Positions 53,117 to 60,126 of a DNA stretch of 64,000 nucleotides are shown here, in pieces. The position numbers and the translations under genes are program-made. The DNA comes from a virus. The notes beneath the pieces were generated by a model. It searched no databases, was not told the origin of the DNA, and saw only the letters and a program-made list of their open reading frames with translations. Positions within the stretch are counted from its first letter, which is position 1. The number at the start of each line of letters is the position of its first letter. Location: positions 1 through 64,000 of the IMG/VR virus record IMGVR_UViG_3300032296_002111, one strand, 5' to 3'.

Positions 53117-53386
53117 TCACCCATTCACCCACTCCCAAACAAGGTCGTCCTCCTTTCCTTTCTCTATCTTCCCTTTCTTCTCCGTCACTACCCACTGACA
53201 GAAGGCAACGAGCTGTTCGCACCGTAGGCTCGTGTTGAATATCTGATTCTTCACAACGCCACAGAGGGCCTTCTGGTCTTCCATTGTTAGCCTGATGTCG
53301 CCCATGCCCACATGAGCGTCAGAGTTTCGTAGGGATTGGAACGCCTTCTCAAGGGTGGCTAAGTTCCTCACTGTTGGTCTTCTCAT
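53117..53386 (-). CDS. Hypothetical protein, 89 aa
   Basis: Normal phage composition. Helical, Arg/Gln-rich N-terminus, WVVTEKKGKIEKGKEDDLVW near the end. It overlaps the next upstream gene by 4 bases (ATGA). The upstream flank gene of block alpha. No family recognised. Confidence 0.65.
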   Translation of the reverse strand: MRRPTVRNLATLEKAFQSLRNSDAHVGMGDIRLTMEDQKALCGVVKNQIFNTSLRCEQLVAFCQWVVTEKKGKIEKGKEDDLVWEWVNG

Positions 53387-53823
53387 ATTTTGTCTTCTAT
53401 CTTATACTTCTCAATAACGTCCAACGGAACGAAAAGCTGCTTCTCAAATCCCTGGTCCTTGAAGTGGAGATATTGTCCTTGCTCCAGAACGACAGATTTC
53501 GGAAATTTATACGTGCCAACGTCATCCCGAAGTTCAATGTTGTCAAATAGCTTTCCCTCTCGTATCATGTATTCGTTAAAGCCATATGAATTGTTCTTCC
53601 GCATCAAGTGGCTCTCTCGTGTCCGTATCAATTCCAACGTGCGTTCCTTCAAGTCTACACGGCCTACATCCCGCCCGAAGTTCTCCGAGGCCAAGCGTAG
53701 CTGAATGTATAAATGGGAAGGGGTGCGGAACACATGGAACGCATCGCCCTCCTTGTTGAACACAGAGCCATCAGCCTTCTTTAGGCTACTTGGCTTCTTG
53801 TGTTGCGTTAGTGTCTTCTTCAT
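53383..53823 (-). CDS. Hypothetical protein, 146 aa
   Basis: Start at ATG 53823 rather than the longer frame to 53907, which would run far into the upstream gene. Basic N-terminus (KKTLTQHKKPSSLKK), then an alpha/beta core with LRLASENFGRDVGRVDLKER. Not recognised. Confidence 0.6.
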   Translation of the reverse strand: MKKTLTQHKKPSSLKKADGSVFNKEGDAFHVFRTPSHLYIQLRLASENFGRDVGRVDLKERTLELIRTRESHLMRKNNSYGFNEYMIREGKLFDNIELRDDVGTYKFPKSVVLEQGQYLHFKDQGFEKQLFVPLDVIEKYKIEDKI

Positions 53824-54115
53824 TTGTTTCGAAATTGTTGATGTGGTGGACGAACCGTTCTCTTTCCTTGGCATCAAGGTCGTAAATCTTCCACACGAGG
53901 CCAACAATAGCAGAATTGATGTCGTCCTCCGCCTGTGCTACTTCTTTACCGAGGCCCTTGTGTAAATAGCGCTCAAACTCCTCAGCGTGGTGCATGAGGC
54001 GATTGAAGTGCATCTTTGCTTCATTGTGGAGAACCTTGTCTCCGTTCTTTATCACCCATCCGGATTCGATTACGCCTCGGACGAAGCAGGTGAACTTGCT
54101 GAAATCGTTTTTCAT
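53786..54115 (-). CDS. Hypothetical protein, 109 aa
   Basis: Starts 8 bases below a TATATTTG box (minus strand). Helical, with HEAKMHFNRLMHHAEEFERYL. No family recognised. First gene of the short operon 54115-53117. Confidence 0.6.
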   Translation of the reverse strand: MKNDFSKFTCFVRGVIESGWVIKNGDKVLHNEAKMHFNRLMHHAEEFERYLHKGLGKEVAQAEDDINSAIVGLVWKIYDLDAKERERFVHHINNFETNEEDTNATQEAK

Positions 54116-54123
54116 AACAGGGG

Positions 54124-54150
54124 CAAATATATAATTATTTCACAATGCAA
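54124..54150 (-). promoter_or_regulatory. Minus-strand promoter for the 54115-53117 operon
   Basis: Minus strand: TTG (54150-54148), 16 nt, then TATATTTG (54131-54124). The string ATTGTGAAATAA lies within the spacer region, as it does at the promoter near 164 on the plus strand. Confidence 0.6.
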
Positions 54151-54161
54151 GAAAAATAAAT

Positions 54162-54189
54162 AAAAAAAGGGATGATTATAAACCACCCC
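54162..54189 (-). terminator. Minus-strand intrinsic terminator
   Basis: GGGGTG (54189-54184) pairs with CATCCC (54174-54169), one G-U pair, then seven Ts (54168-54162). It ends the pair of tiny basic genes above it and insulates the promoter below. Confidence 0.7.
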
Positions 54190-54227
54190 CTTTCGATTTT
54201 ACACCAAGTTCAAACCGAATAAAACTT

Positions 54228-54386
54228 TTATTTCTTCTTAGCCGTCTTGGCCGCAGCCTTGAACGCAGCAGCCGTAGGCGCTCCCTTCGTTCCGGGCTTT
54301 CTCATTTTCTCTCCACTTCCAGCAGCAATGCGCTTCCTTTTGGCATGGATGGCATCGTACAATCCTGGGTCTCCTGGCTTTTTCAT
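54228..54386 (-). CDS. Small basic protein, 52 aa
   Basis: Starts [20 protein letters not shown], then [20 protein letters not shown] and a Lys/Ala tail. This is a recognisable tiny phage protein type found near phage genes with the next one; function unknown, nucleic-acid or head association suspected. Start overlaps the next gene's stop by 4 bases (ATGA). Confidence 0.75.
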   Translation of the reverse strand: MKKPGDPGLYDAIHAKRKRIAAGSGEKMRKPGTKGAPTAAAFKAAAKTAKKK

Positions 54387-54553
54387 TTCTTCTTCATTGT
54401 TTGTTTAGCCATAGGCTTGGCCGCTGGCTTGTTTGACTTTCCTGCTTTGTTGAGGGCGATTGCTACACTTTGCTTCATTGGAACCTTCTCCTTTCGCATT
54501 GTCTTAATATTCTCGCCTATCACCTTTTGCGAACTTCCAGATTTTAATGGCAT
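54383..54553 (-). CDS. Small basic helical protein, 56 aa
   Basis: Starts [19 protein letters not shown], then [20 protein letters not shown] and a Lys/Pro tail. It belongs to the widespread tiny phage family reading like 'KSGSSKKVISENIK...QAVAIAL.KAG', often next to head or accessory genes. Function unknown. Too short for common gene-length cutoffs. Confidence 0.8.
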   Translation of the reverse strand: MPLKSGSSQKVIGENIKTMRKEKVPMKQSVAIALNKAGKSNKPAAKPMAKQTMKKK

Positions 54554-54592
54554 AACTTTAAAAGTTTAAAATGTTTGCGTAAATATAAACAA

Positions 54593-54973
54593 TTAGCCCC
54601 AAACCAAATCCTTTAGATTGGGGGGGCGATACCCTTCGGGTTTCATCACTTTGCCGTCCTCCCGAAGCAGGGGCTTCCCATCAACGAGCTTGCTCATGTT
54701 ACTTGCGTGTACCTCTGCGAATATCGCAGGCAGCTTGTGGGCAATCCCGAACTCCTGTGCCGTTCCGAACAGAATGTACAGGCAGTCTGCTATGCCATCA
54801 GCCACTTCCACGAGGTCGCCCTTTATAGAAGCCTTCAGAAGCTCCGTTACTTCCTCTTGGAGTAATGTATGCCTGAACGTAGAACGTGACGCTGAGAGCG
54901 TTTTTGGTGCGTCATGCACGGGATGCCCGAAGGCGTTGTGGAAGTCCTCCACCATTTTGATTTCCTTTTCCAT
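54593..54973 (-). CDS. MazG-like NTP pyrophosphohydrolase
   Basis: 126 residues with the all-alpha NTP-PPase signature: LLQEEVTELLKA (E40, E41, E44) and EVADGIADCLYILFG (E56, D59, D63), then HASNMSKLVDG. Enzymes of this family hydrolyse (d)NTPs to monophosphates and may tune nucleotide pools or ppGpp-like signals during phage infection. It overlaps no gene but is 1 base from the next. Confidence 0.8.
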   Translation of the reverse strand: MEKEIKMVEDFHNAFGHPVHDAPKTLSASRSTFRHTLLQEEVTELLKASIKGDLVEVADGIADCLYILFGTAQEFGIAHKLPAIFAEVHASNMSKLVDGKPLLREDGKVMKPEGYRPPNLKDLVWG

Positions 54974-54974
54974 A

Positions 54975-55181
54975 TTATGCCAAAGATAAGTTGTGTTCTT
55001 CTAATTTCTCAATAAGCCATGTACGGACATAATCCGTATCAAACTCCTTGTCATCCCATCCCTTGTCATGGGTTCGGAGCATGGATTGGAGTTCAAAAAT
55101 GATGTGCTTGTACTTCCATCCGTTGAGGGCATCCATATATGCCTCCTCATCATCAGGCGTGAATTTAAGTATCACTTCCAT
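54975..55181 (-). CDS. Hypothetical protein, 68 aa
   Basis: MEVILKFTPDDEEAYMDALN then FELQSMLRTHDKGWDDKEFD: the pattern of a small phage protein that commonly begins 'F.LP.E..E...A..G' with a C-terminal helix. Function unknown. It is the first ordinary gene below AT-rich block beta. Confidence 0.6.
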   Translation of the reverse strand: MEVILKFTPDDEEAYMDALNGWKYKHIIFELQSMLRTHDKGWDDKEFDTDYVRTWLIEKLEEHNLSLA

Positions 55182-55211
55182 AATTATATGAGGACAAACT
55201 GTCCCAAGGTA

Positions 55212-55251
55212 ATATGATGCAATATTGCGTATATGGTGTAGTTAGCTGCCA
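55212..55251. repeat. Block-end repeat, copy 2
   Basis: Contains GCAATATTGCGTATATGGTG followed by TAGTTAGCTGCC. It is closest to copy 1 at 51629; one arm of the palindrome carries TGATGC instead of TCACGC. The stop codon of the gene at 55242 lies inside it. Confidence 0.75.
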
Positions 55252-55454
55252 TTGTTTGACAACTTACTCAATACCCATTTAGCACCTTTTTCAAATGCTA
55301 ATATCTTATCAATGTTTTTACGCTGCTCATTTAAGTCTTTACCTTTGTAGGCATTTACTGCGGCAGTTTCAATATCCATATTAGATACAACGGCATCTAA
55401 CAAGCGGTTAGCGTCATTGCCGTTTTCGTGGTTAATTAAAGTTTTATTTTCCAT
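55242..55454 (-). CDS. Hypothetical protein, 70 aa (block beta)
   Basis: Start at ATG 55454 (MENKTLINHENGN), after an AACAAAATTTGAT leader. Helical, acidic, C-terminal AFEKGAKWVLSKLSNNGS. AT-rich. The stop is in the TAAC core of repeat copy 2. No family recognised. Confidence 0.55.
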   Translation of the reverse strand: MENKTLINHENGNDANRLLDAVVSNMDIETAAVNAYKGKDLNEQRKNIDKILAFEKGAKWVLSKLSNNGS

Positions 55455-55522
55455 ATCAAATTTTGTTTTTAAGTTAAAGTTTTGTGTTCCAAAGTCGGCA
55501 ACGAACGCCAACCGCCATACCG

Positions 55523-55870
55523 TTATAAGCAATATTTTTCACGCATTACCCTCCTAATTACATCATCCTTGTTTATTAACTGTAACCCCTTCAATGATGA
55601 ACTTATTGGCTTCATCACTTTGTCTGCTGTATATATTGATGAAATTGGATTAGAAATTTTCCCACATCTACATTTTTCAATCCTATAATCAACATATAAT
55701 CTATCACATTCGGTATATCTTTCTGCATCTAAAAAAATTTCTTTAGATGGTTGTTCATAATATAAGCCAATAAGTTTCCACCTGTGAATGTGAAAAAAAC
55801 GGCTTATAACAAGGCATATATTCAATGCCGAGTTTCGTAGTTTAATCAACTTTTGTTCTTCGTTTTTCAT
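55523..55870 (-). CDS. Hypothetical Cys/His protein, 115 aa (block beta)
   Basis: AT-rich. RFFHIHRWKLIGLYYEQ and later CDRLYVDYRIEKCRCGK suggest a small zinc-binding fold (His and three Cys). Start after ATAAACAGATAAA. Stop is inside CTTATAACGG. Function unknown; resembles small proteins carried in gene cassettes. Confidence 0.6.
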   Translation of the reverse strand: MKNEEQKLIKLRNSALNICLVISRFFHIHRWKLIGLYYEQPSKEIFLDAERYTECDRLYVDYRIEKCRCGKISNPISSIYTADKVMKPISSSLKGLQLINKDDVIRRVMREKYCL

Positions 55871-55930
55871 TTTATCTGTTTATTAATTTTTGTGTTTCAA
55901 ATTCCGCACCTGACCACAATCCAAGTGCCG

Positions 55931-56155
55931 TTATGCACCATAAGTCTTCTCATAATACTCCACACTCCTATCAAACCCTCTGAACGCAAGGTTCATGGCA
56001 ATGTAGGCTGCATCGTGAGCCTCAATTATATGGTCTCGCTCCATTTCAAGTGCTTGTTGGAATAGTCCTTCAAACTGAACCTTCTGCTCATGGGTTAGGT
56101 GAAGTCTTAATGCCTCTTGTAGCCAGATGACTGCCGTTTGGTTTTTATTCTCCAT
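55931..56155 (-). CDS. Hypothetical protein, 74 aa
   Basis: Start at ATG 56155 (MENKNQTAVIWLQEAL), 11-base overlap with the upstream gene. Helical (LQEALRLHLTHEQKVQFEGL) with a C-terminal segment ending YEKTYGA that resembles the upstream gene's end (FQKTYGE). Normal phage composition. Its stop lies inside GCATAACGG, the upper edge of block beta. Confidence 0.65.
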   Translation of the reverse strand: MENKNQTAVIWLQEALRLHLTHEQKVQFEGLFQQALEMERDHIIEAHDAAYIAMNLAFRGFDRSVEYYEKTYGA

Positions 56156-56390
56156 AGGTTTTCTGGAAATAAGTGTCAAAGTCATCCGGGATTCTATCAT
56201 CAGCCGGAGGCATATAGCCTTGTTCAATCATCCTGATGTAGTGGCATCGTTTGAATCCTTCTATGTAGGCTGCCTTTAGTTGCTCCTGGTACATTTCCTT
56301 GGCCTTATTGTAGGCATTCCAGAAACTTGCTGGATAGGACTCCGCATGAAGGCTATTCATGAAGAAGTCAATTGCGCTATTCTGTTTCAT
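56145..56390 (-). CDS. Hypothetical protein, 81 aa
   Basis: Helical protein with YNKAKEMYQEQLKAAYIEGF, GYMPPADD and the C-terminal TYFQKTYGE. Similar short phage proteins with 'AAYIEGF...KTYG' occur in Bacteroidota phages. It is the first ordinary gene below AT-rich block gamma. No function known. Confidence 0.65.
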   Translation of the reverse strand: MKQNSAIDFFMNSLHAESYPASFWNAYNKAKEMYQEQLKAAYIEGFKRCHYIRMIEQGYMPPADDRIPDDFDTYFQKTYGE

Positions 56391-56430
56391 ATTTCTACGG
56401 ATATTATTCTGATTTGCCGTTGATTAGTGC

Positions 56431-56475
56431 GTTATATATCACGCAATATTGCGTAAATATGGTAGTTATAAGCCA
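56431..56475. repeat. Block-end repeat, copy 3
   Basis: Contains TATATCACGCAATATTGCGT, the palindrome shared with copies 1 and 2, and ends GTAGTTATAAGCC. The downstream part differs (AAATATGGTAG for TATATGGTGTAG). Confidence 0.75.
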
Positions 56476-56477
56476 TT

Positions 56478-56786
56478 TTATGAAAACGATAACTCATCTT
56501 CGCAAATAGTTTGAATCATTGCAATTCTCATACCTGAACGTAAACCAAATTTCTCATCGTTGCAATCGACATCTTTAATTTTAGCATAAACTTGTTTCCA
56601 AAATTCTATGTCTTTTTTCATTTCGTCAATAATCAAATCAACCAAATTGCAAAACATATCCCACGCTTGACCATCAAATAAATCAAGGTTGTCTAAAACG
56701 AATTTTTGAAACTCATTTTTTGCTTCTTCGGAATTATATCTTTGATTTCCGAGTTGTATCATTTTTACTTTGTTATGCCATTCCAT
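56478..56786 (-). CDS. Hypothetical acidic protein, 102 aa (block gamma)
   Basis: Strongly AT-rich, using A/T-ending codons unlike the flanking phage genes. Helical with FQKFVLDNLDLFDGQAWDMF and a C-terminal GLRSGMRIAMIQTICEDE. No family recognised. Stop followed by repeat copy 3. Confidence 0.6.
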   Translation of the reverse strand: MEWHNKVKMIQLGNQRYNSEEAKNEFQKFVLDNLDLFDGQAWDMFCNLVDLIIDEMKKDIEFWKQVYAKIKDVDCNDEKFGLRSGMRIAMIQTICEDELSFS

Positions 56787-56831
56787 TTTTTTTTATAAAT
56801 TAAATTGTTAAGCCAAACATGAATAAAAACA

Positions 56832-56929
56832 GCTTATAACAGTAGTTTGGCAAAATACCGCCACAAGCCTTTGTACTAAATTTAAACATTCTGCAAGGCG
56901 GTACTTCGCCAAGCCACAAACCGTTAGAA
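56832..56929. repeat. attC-like imperfect dyad
   Basis: Plus strand: TTATAAC (56834-56840), a 17-nt arm at 56846-56862, about 34 nt of loop, a complementary 17-nt arm at 56897-56913 (three transition differences, tolerated as G-U in one strand), then GTTAGAA (56923-56929). Overall it resembles an integron attC: R''-like box, dyad arms, R'-like GTTRRR box. The two spacers (5 and 9 nt) are unequal, so it is not a canonical site. Confidence 0.5.
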
Positions 56930-56936
56930 AACATTG

Positions 56937-57140
56937 TTAATTAACCTCACCTATATCATATAGTTCCAAATGTGGAAAGTGTTTTTCAAAGTAAGGTTCT
57001 ACTTCATCAACATCTTTTACCCATACAATAATCTTTCCTTCGTTTCCACTTTTGTTTTCAGTGAAATATACCTCAAAACAACGTTTTCTAACAAAGTATA
57101 AACGTAATGTTTTCAGTTTTTCAATCAATCCTTTTATCAT
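56937..57140 (-). CDS. Hypothetical protein, 67 aa (block gamma)
   Basis: AT-rich. Basic N-terminus (KGLIEKLKTLRLYFVRKRCF), then KSGNEGKIIVWVKDVDEVEP, a small alpha/beta protein. Start preceded by AACACAAAACTTGAAATT. Stop is 13 bases above the TAAC box of the attC-like dyad (minus sense). No family recognised. Confidence 0.6.
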   Translation of the reverse strand: MIKGLIEKLKTLRLYFVRKRCFEVYFTENKSGNEGKIIVWVKDVDEVEPYFEKHFPHLELYDIGEVN

Positions 57141-57199
57141 AATTTCAAGTTTTGTGTTTCAATTTAAGTTCAGTTAAACACTACGTTTATACTCAACCG

Positions 57200-57520
57200 T
57201 TATGCATTCTTACCATTAATTAATGCATCCAGATTGCGAATGGAATCCTGCAAGTCTCTCCTTGCATCTTTAAGCACCTCCTCACGTTCCTCTCGTTCCT
57301 CAATCAGCATCTCAGCAAGGTCGCTAATGATGGCTGACAAGTCCGACCAATGGTCAAAGGTTGTAAGTTCGGACACAAGGTCTTCATTCTCTTTTAGGTC
57401 AATTCCTGGCATCATGGCCTTGAGAATCTCATCCCTTTCCTCCTCATACTTTTCGCTATTGGGCAGGATGATGAGGTCTCCACTTGCCCACTTCTCTAAT
57501 TGTTCCTTAGTGTATTTCAT
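57200..57520 (-). CDS. Hypothetical coiled-coil protein, 106 aa
   Basis: Normal phage composition. Helical, acidic C-terminal half (EEREEREEVLKDARRDLQDS). Its stop codon lies inside GCATAACGG, exactly as for the gene at 55931, marking the upper edge of block gamma. It overlaps the next upstream gene by 4 bases. Confidence 0.65.
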   Translation of the reverse strand: MKYTKEQLEKWASGDLIILPNSEKYEEERDEILKAMMPGIDLKENEDLVSELTTFDHWSDLSAIISDLAEMLIEEREEREEVLKDARRDLQDSIRNLDALINGKNA

Positions 57521-57753
57521 AACTTCTCAATTTCTTGTTTTACTTCTTCCCAATAACTAATTAAAGCATCTACACCTAACGCAATTGGTAATTTAATAAT
57601 CTCATCTACTGCAATTAATGCACAGGCTTTTGCCAAGCCATTTCTATCCTTAAATTTGTTATAGCAATCATTATTCCATTCACAATCTAATGGCATACCC
57701 ATTTGATTGTAGAAAATCCTTAACAACTCTTCTGCTTTTTCTTCAGGATTCAT
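57517..57753 (-). CDS. Hypothetical protein, 78 aa
   Basis: Start at ATG 57753 (MNPEEKAEELLRIF), ATGA overlap with the gene above and below. Helical with Cys residues (CEWNNDCYNKF) and ACALIAVDEIIKLPIALGV, a frequent small phage protein form. No function known. Confidence 0.65.
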   Translation of the reverse strand: MNPEEKAEELLRIFYNQMGMPLDCEWNNDCYNKFKDRNGLAKACALIAVDEIIKLPIALGVDALISYWEEVKQEIEKL

Positions 57754-58034
57754 AACTTCTCTATTGCTCTGTTTAAATACCACACGGCCTTCTCAAGGTC
57801 TTGCTTCATTGCTCCCTTCTTGCCTGCCCGAAGGATGTACTTCAAAGCGTTACCGAGGCAGAAGTCTTTTCCCCATCCCTGAGCCTCAATTATCTTGATG
57901 GCCTCGTAAGCGTTGTCCTCTCCCCCATAATGTTCGGGGTGATTAACCATTTCGGAAGGCTTGCTCTTCCTCACCCATTCTCCTTCCCTTCCTCTGTCGT
58001 GAATGATGTTGTCGTTGTTAATAATCGAACCCAT
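57750..58034 (-). CDS. DUF3310 protein, 94 aa
   Basis: The C-terminal 70 residues carry the DUF3310 signature: VNHPEHYGGEDNAYEAIKII, FCLGNALKYILRAGKKG, and DLEKAVWYLNRAIEKL. These proteins, sometimes called SaV-like nucleotide-kinase-related, occur widely in phages; activity is not settled. It belongs to the ATGA-linked small operon. Confidence 0.85.
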   Translation of the reverse strand: MGSIINNDNIIHDRGREGEWVRKSKPSEMVNHPEHYGGEDNAYEAIKIIEAQGWGKDFCLGNALKYILRAGKKGAMKQDLEKAVWYLNRAIEKL

Positions 58035-58278
58035 AATCGTTACAAAATATTGGTGTTTGTTCTCCCATGTACGCTCCTAATACGTTGTAGTCAAAGTATT
58101 CAATCGCCTCCTCCATTGTCATCTCGCTGTCCTTAACTAATATCTCAAGGCACTTTGTTGTGCTGTAAATAAGCCTGCCAGACATTTCGTCTATGCCTAT
58201 AACGGCCTCATCAAATCCATCGGCCTTTAGGAAGGTGTCGTCCGGATTGTTCTCAAGTATTATTTCGAGGATGTTCAT
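58018..58278 (-). CDS. Hypothetical protein, 86 aa
   Basis: DGFDEAVIGIDEMSGRLIYS, EEAIEYFDYNVLGAYMGEQT and PIFCNDYGFDY give the widespread phage small-protein pattern ending 'TPIFC.D'. Role unknown. Overlaps the gene on each side by a few bases. Confidence 0.75.
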   Translation of the reverse strand: MNILEIILENNPDDTFLKADGFDEAVIGIDEMSGRLIYSTTKCLEILVKDSEMTMEEAIEYFDYNVLGAYMGEQTPIFCNDYGFDY

Positions 58279-58760
58279 TTTATTTGCAGGCTAACATTGT
58301 CCTTCAAGAACGCTCCCGGAACTTCCTCTCCGGCCTTCAGAGCATTACCAATAGCCGTCTTGCTTGCCTCCTTCTTAACGACAAAGAAAGATTCGGGAAG
58401 TTCCGCCTCGTCCACTATTTCCACAGCCTGTGAACGCCTTGTGGACAACTTCATCAGGGGCGTTTCCCATTTCCCATTCTGTCCGTACAGCATAAGGGCA
58501 TGGAGAAGCGTTTCCTTCAAGCGAGCAACGGAGTTCTCCTTTGTCTTCTTGATGGCCTGAATGCGCTTGATTTCAGAGGCAGCAGCTTCGATTTCTGATT
58601 CCCATTTGAGAATCAACTTTGCGTACCCATCGGCCTTGTGGCTGAAGTTCTCACGATTGATGGCAAGTTCCTCCATCAGCTCGTCTGTGGCCTCACCCCC
58701 TGCCTCCTCAATAATGGAGGCGAGGGCAAGGAACTCTTGTGTGATTTCCCAGAGTGTCAT
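58275..58760 (-). CDS. Gp157-like phage protein
   Basis: 161 residues: EAGGEATDELMEELAINREN, a long coiled coil (ILKWESEIEAAASEIKRIQA, about 49-75), then the conserved beta C-terminus with RRSQAVEIVDEAELPESFF and VPGAFLKDNVSLQIK. Matches the Siphovirus Gp157 family, usually next to SSB- or recombination-type genes as here. The family has been linked to phage resistance interference and DNA metabolism. Confidence 0.85.
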   Translation of the reverse strand: MTLWEITQEFLALASIIEEAGGEATDELMEELAINRENFSHKADGYAKLILKWESEIEAAASEIKRIQAIKKTKENSVARLKETLLHALMLYGQNGKWETPLMKLSTRRSQAVEIVDEAELPESFFVVKKEASKTAIGNALKAGEEVPGAFLKDNVSLQIK

Positions 58761-58777
58761 TGTTTATATTTGTTTAG

Positions 58778-58874
58778 CAGTCGGGGCGAGAGTCGAACTC
58801 GCATTGCGCATGAAACATCTGAATGTGTAATACATTCATAGTTTCACGGTGCATTACCTTTATGCTACCCGACT
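58778..58874 (-). tRNA. tRNA-like cloverleaf with elongated anticodon arm
   Basis: Minus strand, 97 nt, no encoded CCA. A 7-bp acceptor AGTCGGG/CCCGACT, TA, a D-arm GCAT-AAAGGTA-ATGC, and a canonical T-arm GCGAG-TTCGACT-CTCGC are all present with discriminator G. The anticodon region is abnormal: the stem continues as CGTGAAAC/GTTTCATG, then an internal loop, then GAATG/CATTC around TATTACA. No U33 is found before a triplet, so no amino acid can be assigned. It may be a degenerate or intron-bearing tRNA or a mimic. Confidence 0.6.
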
Positions 58875-58927
58875 ATGTTCCGGTCTTTCCCGGATGTCAT
58901 TTATTTTATATTTTAACTTATTGAATA

Positions 58928-59587
58928 TTAGAAGGGCAATAAGTCCGCTTCATTATCACCATCTAACGACATCGGGGAAATGGCAGGAGCTGGAGCAGCC
59001 TTTGGTTTCGACATCATGGCCTTGTACTCATCAGAACCTTTTATCTTCTCCTGAAGGAACGCGGGCATTGATTCAAACTTAGCTTGGTCGAACTCATCAA
59101 GGCTGAACTCAAATGTAGGATTGATTTGCGGAGGGCAAGCCATTCCTTTCATCACAGGCGTAGCACTTGCGATTTCATCAAACACTTTAGAGGGGTCTTT
59201 ACGTCCCTGCTTGTGAATGATGTTAAGCAAGCAAGGAACACCAAGCAACTTGGTTACGTCAAAGGCAGCAGCCTCCTCGTCTGTAAATGCTTTGCCTCTC
59301 CATCCCGTCAGGAATGCCCGAAGGTTGGCCTTCTCATTCATGGATAGCGTGAACTCCTTGCTGATTACACAAGGCTGCTCTCCCTTCTCCTGACTGAATA
59401 CCTTCAGCTCTGTCGGGAGTTCAAATGTGATGCGTACCTTGTGAACCACTTTTTTCTGCCCCAGTATCTCCTCTTCACGAGTTCCGAGGTCAATCATCGA
59501 ATAACAACGGGCTACATAAGTGCCTGCTGGGATGGGAGTGTAAGCGACACCATCGCCTCCACCCACGTTTTTAGCTATTATTGCCAT
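58928..59587 (-). CDS. Putative single-stranded DNA-binding protein
   Basis: 219 residues, OB-fold-like N-terminal half (PAGTYVARCYSMIDLGT, then KVRITFELPTELKVF and LTGWRGKAFTDEEAA) and a flexible Pro/Ala linker. It ends in an acidic tip, GDNEADLLPF, like the DDDIPF tail of SSB proteins that recruits partners. Next to Gp157 and just below a strong promoter, it probably coats phage single-stranded DNA. Confidence 0.7.
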   Translation of the reverse strand: MAIIAKNVGGGDGVAYTPIPAGTYVARCYSMIDLGTREEEILGQKKVVHKVRITFELPTELKVFSQEKGEQPCVISKEFTLSMNEKANLRAFLTGWRGKAFTDEEAAAFDVTKLLGVPCLLNIIHKQGRKDPSKVFDEIASATPVMKGMACPPQINPTFEFSLDEFDQAKFESMPAFLQEKIKGSDEYKAMMSKPKAAPAPAISPMSLDGDNEADLLPF

Positions 59588-59630
59588 AATCGTGTGAATA
59601 AATTGTTTAATTGTTTTGCTTTAGTGGGAG

Positions 59631-59662
59631 CAAATGTATATTCCCTTATTGAATATTCCAAA
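59631..59662 (-). promoter_or_regulatory. Minus-strand promoter for the SSB/Gp157 transcript
   Basis: Minus strand: TTTG (59662-59659), 20 nt, TACATTTG (59638-59631), an almost ideal Bacteroidota promoter. The leader has ACAATTAAACA upstream of the ATG, also present at 61311 and 62588 genes. Confidence 0.75.
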
Positions 59663-59767
59663 TCTCCCTATAAAATATTGATACATAAATAGTTCTGTTG
59701 CGTTGCTGATGCTGACAATCACACGAAAAATGGCACGTGTTTGAAAGCATATTTCCAACTTTTCCGT

Positions 59768-59932
59768 TCATTTCAGAATTGTCAAACGAACAAAAACGTA
59801 AATTCCGAAGGCCAAAAACACCCCTAAATTGTCAAAAAAGGCTTTTTCGTTTCTTGACCGGAAGGAGCGGAAGGCATTCACGCCTGTCGTAAGCATGACG
59901 GCAGAGGTGAAAAGCAGGGCTGTCGTTGTCAT
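59768..59932 (-). CDS. Small membrane protein, 54 aa
   Basis: Start ATG 59932 overlaps the stop of the gene at 59929 (ATGA). The frame ends TGA 59768-59770. Two hydrophobic segments, residues 4-20 (TALLFTSAVMLTTGVNA) and 36-53 (LGVFLAFGIYVFVRLTIL), flank a basic loop (RSFRSRNEK). Possibly an inner-membrane accessory or superinfection-related protein; no family. Confidence 0.6.
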   Translation of the reverse strand: MTTTALLFTSAVMLTTGVNAFRSFRSRNEKAFFDNLGVFLAFGIYVFVRLTILK

Positions 59933-60111
59933 TGCTGTCCGAATATTTGCATAGCAAGGAATAACATTGCTATGAATGAAAGGAACAAATAAGTGTAGCC
60001 GAGGCGAACATTGTCCACATTGTCCGGCCTGCTGAAGTTAACGTGGCTGCGCCAGATGCAGAAGAACATGGCGAGTACGTTCGAGACGAATAGTAGGATT
60101 TCTGTAATCAT
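59929..60111 (-). CDS. Small membrane protein, 60 aa
   Basis: Two hydrophobic segments (ILLFVSNVLAMFFCIWR, about 4-21, and YLFLSFIAMLFLAMQIF, about 40-57) with a charged middle (NFSRPDNVDNVRLG). Coupled by ATGA overlap to the 54-residue membrane protein downstream, so the pair is probably one functional unit. Confidence 0.6.
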   Translation of the reverse strand: MITEILLFVSNVLAMFFCIWRSHVNFSRPDNVDNVRLGYTYLFLSFIAMLFLAMQIFGQQ

Positions 60112-60126
60112 TGGTAAATATAATTA

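Noticed and set aside
55455-55532. Extended N-terminus for the 70-aa gene
   Set aside because: It would read through a hairpin-rich leader and the stop of the upstream gene; ATG 55454 matches the leader pattern.
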